Below are positions 4,693 through 5,000 of a stretch of DNA of 5,000 bases, piece by piece. The position numbers and the translations under genes were made by a program. Every line of letters begins with the position of its first letter. Within the stretch, counting starts at the first letter, position 1. Source of the stretch: DATIXD01 sp035518875 (lineage in GTDB: Bacteria > Pseudomonadota > Gammaproteobacteria > Methylococcales > Methylococcaceae); contig DATIXD010000289.1 in the NCBI GenBank assembly GCA_035518875.1, positions 1 to 5,000 of the forward strand. Direction: 5' to 3'. A model generated the notes under the pieces. It was not told the DNA's origin. It saw nothing but the letters and a program-made list of their open reading frames with translations, and did no database searches.

Positions 4693-5000
4693 ATGCCCAA
4701 AGTCACCGACACCTACGAGCGCGCCTATGCGGCCTGCGACCAGCTGGCCGCCCAGGGCCTCAAACCCACCGTGAAGCGCGTGGCCGAGCACATCGGCGTC
4801 AACACCCCGGCCCTGATCAGTCCGGCGATCAAGGATTGGCTGGTCTCATCGGCAGCCGACCGGCAGGAACGCTTGCAGATTCCCGAGGTCCCCGACGCGC
4901 TGGTGGAATCCGTCTCCGCACAGTGGCGGCTGGCAGTGGAATCGGCCCGCCAGGCGCTGGCCGCCGAGCGCGCGGCGTTCGAGCAGGAAAAAACGAAAAT
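4693..5000 (+). CDS. KfrA-like DNA-binding protein, N-terminal part (runs off right edge)
   Basis: The ATG at 4693 opens a frame that stays open for 102 codons to the window end. Residues 7-50 match the KfrA N-terminal DNA-binding domain pattern: TYERAYAACDQLAAQG, then KPTVKRVAEHIGVNTPALISPAIKDW, a helix-turn-helix-like unit of the kind that ends in an invariant Trp. From about residue 66 it turns into a long charged helix (AQWRLAVESARQALAAERAAFEQEK) that begins the coiled-coil tail typical of KfrA. In IncP plasmid RK2, KfrA represses its own promoter, and KfrA proteins are linked to plasmid stability and spatial organisation. Related proteins also occur on chromosomes and integrated elements, so plasmid location is not proven. 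A GAGG site lies 9 bases upstream, and palindromes at 4575 and 4621 are candidate operators. The full length cannot be seen. Confidence 0.87.
   Translation, partial: MPKVTDTYERAYAACDQLAAQGLKPTVKRVAEHIGVNTPALISPAIKDWLVSSAADRQERLQIPEVPDALVESVSAQWRLAVESARQALAAERAAFEQEKTK

Noticed and set aside
1..5000. CRISPR array, tRNA or rRNA genes
   Set aside because: No regularly spaced direct repeats and no cloverleaf or rRNA-like conserved stretches were seen on either strand.

Overview
The window looks like an accessory region from a moderately high-GC proteobacterium, possibly a gammaproteobacterium. This is inferred from GC-rich codon use, purple-bacterial-style Shine-Dalgarno sites, a type II toxin-antitoxin remnant, an IS6-family element and a KfrA-like plasmid-type DNA-binding protein. 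No ribosomal or core metabolic gene is present, so the taxon cannot be fixed from the sequence.

Layout from left to right. Positions 1-244 (+) hold the tail of an antitoxin gene overlapping the first codons of a PIN-domain (VapC-like) toxin, which loses its similarity near position 148 and stops early. Positions 150-396 carry no gene I can support. Positions 397-1953 (-) encode a 518-residue protein with a clear signal peptide and no family I recognise. Its upstream region has a strong ribosome binding site and a perfect 7-bp inverted repeat. Positions 2158-2758 are a dead, shortened IS6-family insertion sequence. Both ends are recognisable, but the transposase has two frameshifts, a nonsense codon and an internal deletion that removes two of the three catalytic acidic residues.

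Positions 2964-4007 (+) encode an exported protein that is essentially one seven-bladed WD40 beta-propeller. It has a plausible sigma70 promoter upstream and a strong GC-rich stem-loop just after the stop codon. From about 4052 to 4692 there is no convincing gene but much structure: a facing pair of DnaA-box-like sites, two further inverted repeats directly after it, a possible REP-type hairpin, and two perfect 9-bp palindromes, the second in a very AT-rich patch. This leads into the start of a kfrA-like gene at 4693, which runs off the right edge.

The genes do not form one operon. The left part reads as a rearranged chromosomal or island segment: broken toxin, isolated secreted proteins and a dead IS. 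The right end looks like the control region of a plasmid or integrated plasmid-like element. The densest unexplained signal is the array of palindromes at 4219-4643 in front of the KfrA-like regulator.
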